Below are positions 61,706 through 64,000 of a stretch of 64,000 nt of DNA, in pieces. The position numbers were made by a program, and so were the translations under genes. This DNA comes from Anaerolineales bacterium (GTDB lineage: Bacteria > Chloroflexota > Anaerolineae > Anaerolineales > E44-bin32), in assembly GCA_029210945.1 (NCBI GenBank), contig JARGGH010000008.1, positions 26,822 to 90,821 on the forward strand, given 5' to 3'. Numbering within the stretch: the stretch's first letter is position 1; each line of letters opens with the position of its first letter. The notes under the pieces were generated by a model. The model did no database searches, was not told the DNA's origin, and saw only the letters and a program-made list of their open reading frames with translations.

Positions 61706-62452
61706 TCACTCGCTGCGCGTGGCGAAAACGACCCTATGGCGATCGAACCGGCCGTCGACGATGTCTCCGGCGCAGGTGATGAGCGTCAAGTGGGAGAGGC
61801 CGTCCGGTGACGGCTGTGGTCCGGTGCCGGCCACCGGCCCGGCACCGAAGATCTGTGTAAGCACTGCCGGGTCGGAAGACTCCTGGATGGAGTAGACCTT
61901 AACCTGGTCAACATGGAAGCGAATGTCAATGTTGGACGTGGTGTAGCGGATGATGATCAGGTCACCGGGTCGAAGTTCCTCGAGGCGAGCGAAGATCTCA
62001 GGTCGTCCAAGCGGATCGTTAACGTGCCCGGCAATCGTGGCCGTGCCTACCTCGCCCGGGACGCCACCGCCGCGATACCAGAATGCGGTATGCCAAATCG
62101 GGTCGTCGATGGGACCTTTTGGCCCATCCATCAGATTCTCCGATGTGAGACCGACTCCAGCCACGGGAGCTATGACCTCGAGTGAAGGAATCTGAAGCTC
62201 GAGCGGCAGGTCTACAGGTCCAGCCCTCAGATCGAGGTCCGAATCGATGAGCGGCCCGAGGGCAAAGACCGTAGGTGTCGGTTGAACTTTCGGTTGAATT
62301 GTCGGCTGCTCCGATGGCAACAGCACAGGAAACGGGGAAGGCATCGGCTGGGCCTCCTCCGTCTCTTGGTTTACGCATCCGGCAAGCACTGCCGCAATCA
62401 CCAGAACGCTTGCGAGGCAACCGATCGAGCTGCGGCGAGTAAAAATACTCAC
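61706..62452 (-). CDS. lipoprotein sortase
   Basis: A 248-residue sortase. A lipobox LAGC (about Cys26) replaces the usual N-terminal membrane helix. A Pro/Thr-rich linker follows (about 30-65), and then the sortase fold: LQIPSLEVIAPVAGV, TIAGHVND (catalytic His), LTLITCAGD (catalytic Cys) and RFDRHRVVFA (Arg). Sortases cleave LPXTG-like motifs and join proteins to the cell surface. The adjacent substrate gene 62472-63392 (LPDTG) is 19 bases upstream, so both are in one operon. The class resembles D/F; the GTG start is weakly supported. Confidence 0.88.
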   Translation of the reverse strand: MSIFTRRSSIGCLASVLVIAAVLAGCVNQETEEAQPMPSPFPVLLPSEQPTIQPKVQPTPTVFALGPLIDSDLDLRAGPVDLPLELQIPSLEVIAPVAGVGLTSENLMDGPKGPIDDPIWHTAFWYRGGGVPGEVGTATIAGHVNDPLGRPEIFARLEELRPGDLIIIRYTTSNIDIRFHVDQVKVYSIQESSDPAVLTQIFGAGPVAGTGPQPSPDGLSHLTLITCAGDIVDGRFDRHRVVFATRSE

Positions 62453-62471
62453 ACTGCGGACAACACCAGGG

Positions 62472-63392
62472 CTATTGCTTCGGTAAATGGGAGCGGCGGT
62501 ATCCTCGAACGCCTAAGGCCAGAGCTATGGCAGTGAAGCCACCGACGATCACCAGACTCCAGGGGCGATCTATGTTGTTTCGTATGGGAGCGCCGCCAGT
62601 GTCCGGCAAACCGACAACCGGGGTTGTGCTTGGGGCTGTCGGAGCCGGCGGTGCCGTGGCTGTCGGAGCCGGCGGTGCCGTGGCTGTCGGAGCCGGCGGG
62701 AGGCAGGCGTTGCCCGTGATAATATTGTTGTCCAACGTCACAGAACCAGTTCGCGCGAAGGCTCGGCCGTCCAAGGTTGCGCCGGTATTCAGTGAGATGG
62801 AAGTGTCTGCGAGGATGTTTCCTATGAACGAACTGTCTGTACCGAGAGTCGCTGAGCTGACGACTCTCCACCAGACATTACACGGGTCGCCGCCAGTAAC
62901 CGATGACTCGGACGAAGTGATGAGCGTTGAATCAGATTTGAAGATCCAGACACCTGACCCACTGAGCGTTAGATTTGCAGTCAGTGTGAAGGCATCGGCG
63001 CAGTAGACACCCGGGCTGAGCGACAGGCCGGCCAGGTCCTGAGTCACCGCCCCGTAGTCTTGAGTGCAACCCTGGTCGAGCGTGCCAAATGCAGCGGTGT
63101 TGTCAGCCTGAGCGGCAGCCGCGTCCGCATCACCGGCATGGATCGTGCCGCCTACAGTTCCTGGAGGGAAGCCAGTGACAGAGGAGCCTGGACTGACACC
63201 CAGATCCCCTGGCATGGTGGTGGACCCCGTATTGGTCACTGACTCGCCGCCTAGAACCGAGTAACTTTCCGCATCACCCAACGTGGGCGAAGTCTGCGCG
63301 AGCGGGCCTGCCGACGCGTCGAATAGTGGACCTGCCAATGAAAGGCCCATAATCAGGATGATTAAAATCGCCAGATTCTTCACTTTGTGCAT
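62472..63392 (-). CDS. DUF3494 ice-binding-fold surface protein with LPDTG anchor
   Basis: A 306-residue secreted protein. Signal peptide (residues about 1-28), an ice-binding-like DUF3494 domain (about 35-230; LGDAESYSVLGGESVTNTGS, GDLGVSPGSSVTGFPPG, SLSPGVYCADAFTL, WIFKSDSTLITSS), a Pro/Ala/Thr repeat linker, the sorting signal LPDTGG (about 260), a hydrophobic segment (SLVIVGGFTAIALALGV) and basic tail YRRSHLPKQ. Domains of this family bind ice or act as surface adhesins; here the function is unknown. The downstream sortase likely anchors it. ATG with GGAGG nine bases upstream. Confidence 0.88.
   Translation of the reverse strand: MHKVKNLAILIILIMGLSLAGPLFDASAGPLAQTSPTLGDAESYSVLGGESVTNTGSTTMPGDLGVSPGSSVTGFPPGTVGGTIHAGDADAAAAQADNTAAFGTLDQGCTQDYGAVTQDLAGLSLSPGVYCADAFTLTANLTLSGSGVWIFKSDSTLITSSESSVTGGDPCNVWWRVVSSATLGTDSSFIGNILADTSISLNTGATLDGRAFARTGSVTLDNNIITGNACLPPAPTATAPPAPTATAPPAPTAPSTTPVVGLPDTGGAPIRNNIDRPWSLVIVGGFTAIALALGVRGYRRSHLPKQ
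62635..62699. repeat. 24-bp tandem repeat in the Pro-rich linker
   Basis: The unit starting GCTGTCGGAGCCGGCGGTGC (24 bases) recurs 2.7 times; it encodes the APTATAPP-type linker of the surface protein. The number of copies could vary between strains. Confidence 0.85.
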
Positions 63393-63598
63393 TTTACTCG
63401 GCCTCCTGCCACAATAGTCTATTCATGAAAGATGGTTTGAAAGAACATGCTCCGTGCGGCGGGTGCGGATTGTTTCTTCGAAGCTGGGCTTGCCGAGCAT
63501 GGACATGAATCGCCCTTCACTGAGCCGATGGCAGCAGCTACCATTGGCTCATCGTTCTTTCCCAAAGGACAATCAACCCTTATTTTCATATTTATCAA

Positions 63599-64000
63599 GT
63601 AACTACTCAGCCAGGTAACAAAACAAACGCGGGCAGATAAGGCGCACCCACAAGTGCCGATCGCAGAACGTCCAGCACACGTTGTTCGTTCTTGCGTGCG
63701 GTTGAGATGTAACCGCGGACCAGACAGAAGGTATGCGCACCTTCCACAGTGCGGAAACACCCGGATACCTTCTGCTTGACCTTCATCATTCGGATGTCCC
63801 GCTCGGCCTGATTATTGTCAAACGGAACAGCAAAATCGTGCATAAACCTCAGCACAGACTGCTTGTGATTATTGAGCCGATCCAACAGATTTTTAGCTGG
63901 GCTTTGCTTGATGCGGCCCCGCTTGCGGGGTTCTCCTTTTGCTCGTTTCGCAGGCGGGTTGGCTTGCAAGCCCTGTTGGATGAGACGATCATAGCGCCTC
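63599..64000. mobile_element. IS66-family insertion sequence, one end plus transposase
   Basis: From the GTAA at 63599 to the window edge. The sequence GTAACTACTCAGCC immediately after the transposase stop resembles IS66 terminal repeats, which begin with GTAA, but the second end is outside the window and I could not compare them. Confidence 0.6.
63607..64000 (-). CDS. IS66 family transposase, 5' end beyond window
   Basis: The C-terminal part of a DDE transposase of the IS66 family, open to the edge of the window. [18 protein letters not shown] and [18 protein letters not shown] are followed by the catalytic-end block [38 protein letters not shown], and [19 protein letters not shown], all diagnostic. 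The stop at 63607 is directly next to the presumed IS end. Whether it is intact cannot be judged here. Confidence 0.93.
   Translation of the reverse strand, partial: RRYDRLIQQGLQANPPAKRAKGEPRKRGRIKQSPAKNLLDRLNNHKQSVLRFMHDFAVPFDNNQAERDIRMMKVKQKVSGCFRTVEGAHTFCLVRGYISTARKNEQRVLDVLRSALVGAPYLPAFVLLPG

Noticed and set aside
62635..62699. Tandem repeats considered as a CRISPR array
   Set aside because: Units are directly adjacent without spacers and encode a Pro-rich protein linker.
63419..63760. 113-codon minus-strand frame overlapping the IS66 transposase end
   Set aside because: Antiphase to the clear transposase frame, without motif; the remainder is likely IS-flanking DNA.

Overview
The window is a GC-rich bacterial chromosome segment. 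The gene families point to a member of the Chloroflexota, probably Anaerolineae-like. This is an inference from family content (an Os1348-type NHLP-clan peptide next to a DUF5317 protein, a MalT/BTAD regulator, a coproheme decarboxylase in the heme operon, a lipoprotein sortase) and not from any phylogenetic test. No rRNA, tRNA or CRISPR was found.

Layout. 1-4.3 kb: a GT39-like membrane glycosyltransferase broken by two apparent frameshifts, a metallophosphoesterase, and an ArsR-arsenate-reductase fusion with a near-leaderless promoter. 4.4-15.4 kb: one minus-strand operon hemA-C-D-B-(radical SAM)-hemQ-E-H-Y-L. It covers heme synthesis from glutamyl-tRNA to heme, and most of its genes overlap by start/stop codons. 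With HemQ present and no coproporphyrinogen oxidase, it fits the coproporphyrin-dependent route. 15.9-25.3 kb: a secreted M4 peptidase, a lipoprotein hydrolase and a decayed partial copy of it, and regulatory genes. 25.5-29.5 kb: a sensory operon (NMT1-like binding lipoprotein, large histidine kinase, Rcp1-like receiver). It ends at a tail-to-tail junction with a truncated thioredoxin-like gene. 30-34.2 kb: an arsenic/metalloid operon (arsR, small thioredoxin, ArsP-type permease, Acr3, Fe-S protein, zinc-ribbon protein) with a palindromic operator. 34.5-38.9 kb: a MarR-led ABC exporter cluster and an NnrS-like membrane protein.

39.2-48.5 kb: a complete shikimate/tyrosine operon (DAHP synthase, tyrA, aroA, aroE, aroC, aroK-aroB fusion, aroQ, aminotransferase). 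It is preceded by what looks like a tyrosine attenuator: a promoter, a 27-codon leader peptide with four consecutive Tyr codons, and an intrinsic terminator. A convergent aroH-type chorismate mutase follows.

48.8-52.1 kb: a lipoprotein thioredoxin-like protein whose redox motif is interrupted by an in-frame TGA (U-P-P-C, probable selenocysteine), two SHOCT membrane proteins and an OmpR-type two-component system. 52.5-59.1 kb: a respiratory operon encoding a GltD-like NAD(P)H/ferredoxin module, cytochrome b6, subunit IV, a Rieske protein and a membrane-anchored tri-heme c / cytochrome d1 protein related to NirS. A perfect CRP/FNR-type palindrome lies close to -41.5 relative to a predicted start site. 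This may be a quinol-to-nitrite respiratory complex, and it links to the heme operon, whose radical SAM protein resembles the AhbD/NirJ group. 59.4-64 kb: an APC permease, a lipoprotein sortase with an LPXTG-like ice-binding-fold substrate, and the end of an IS66-type element running off the window.

The most interesting items are the probable selenoprotein, the tyrosine attenuator, and the NirS/bc operon with its FNR-like site. Several apparent frameshifts may be assembly errors and should be checked against reads.
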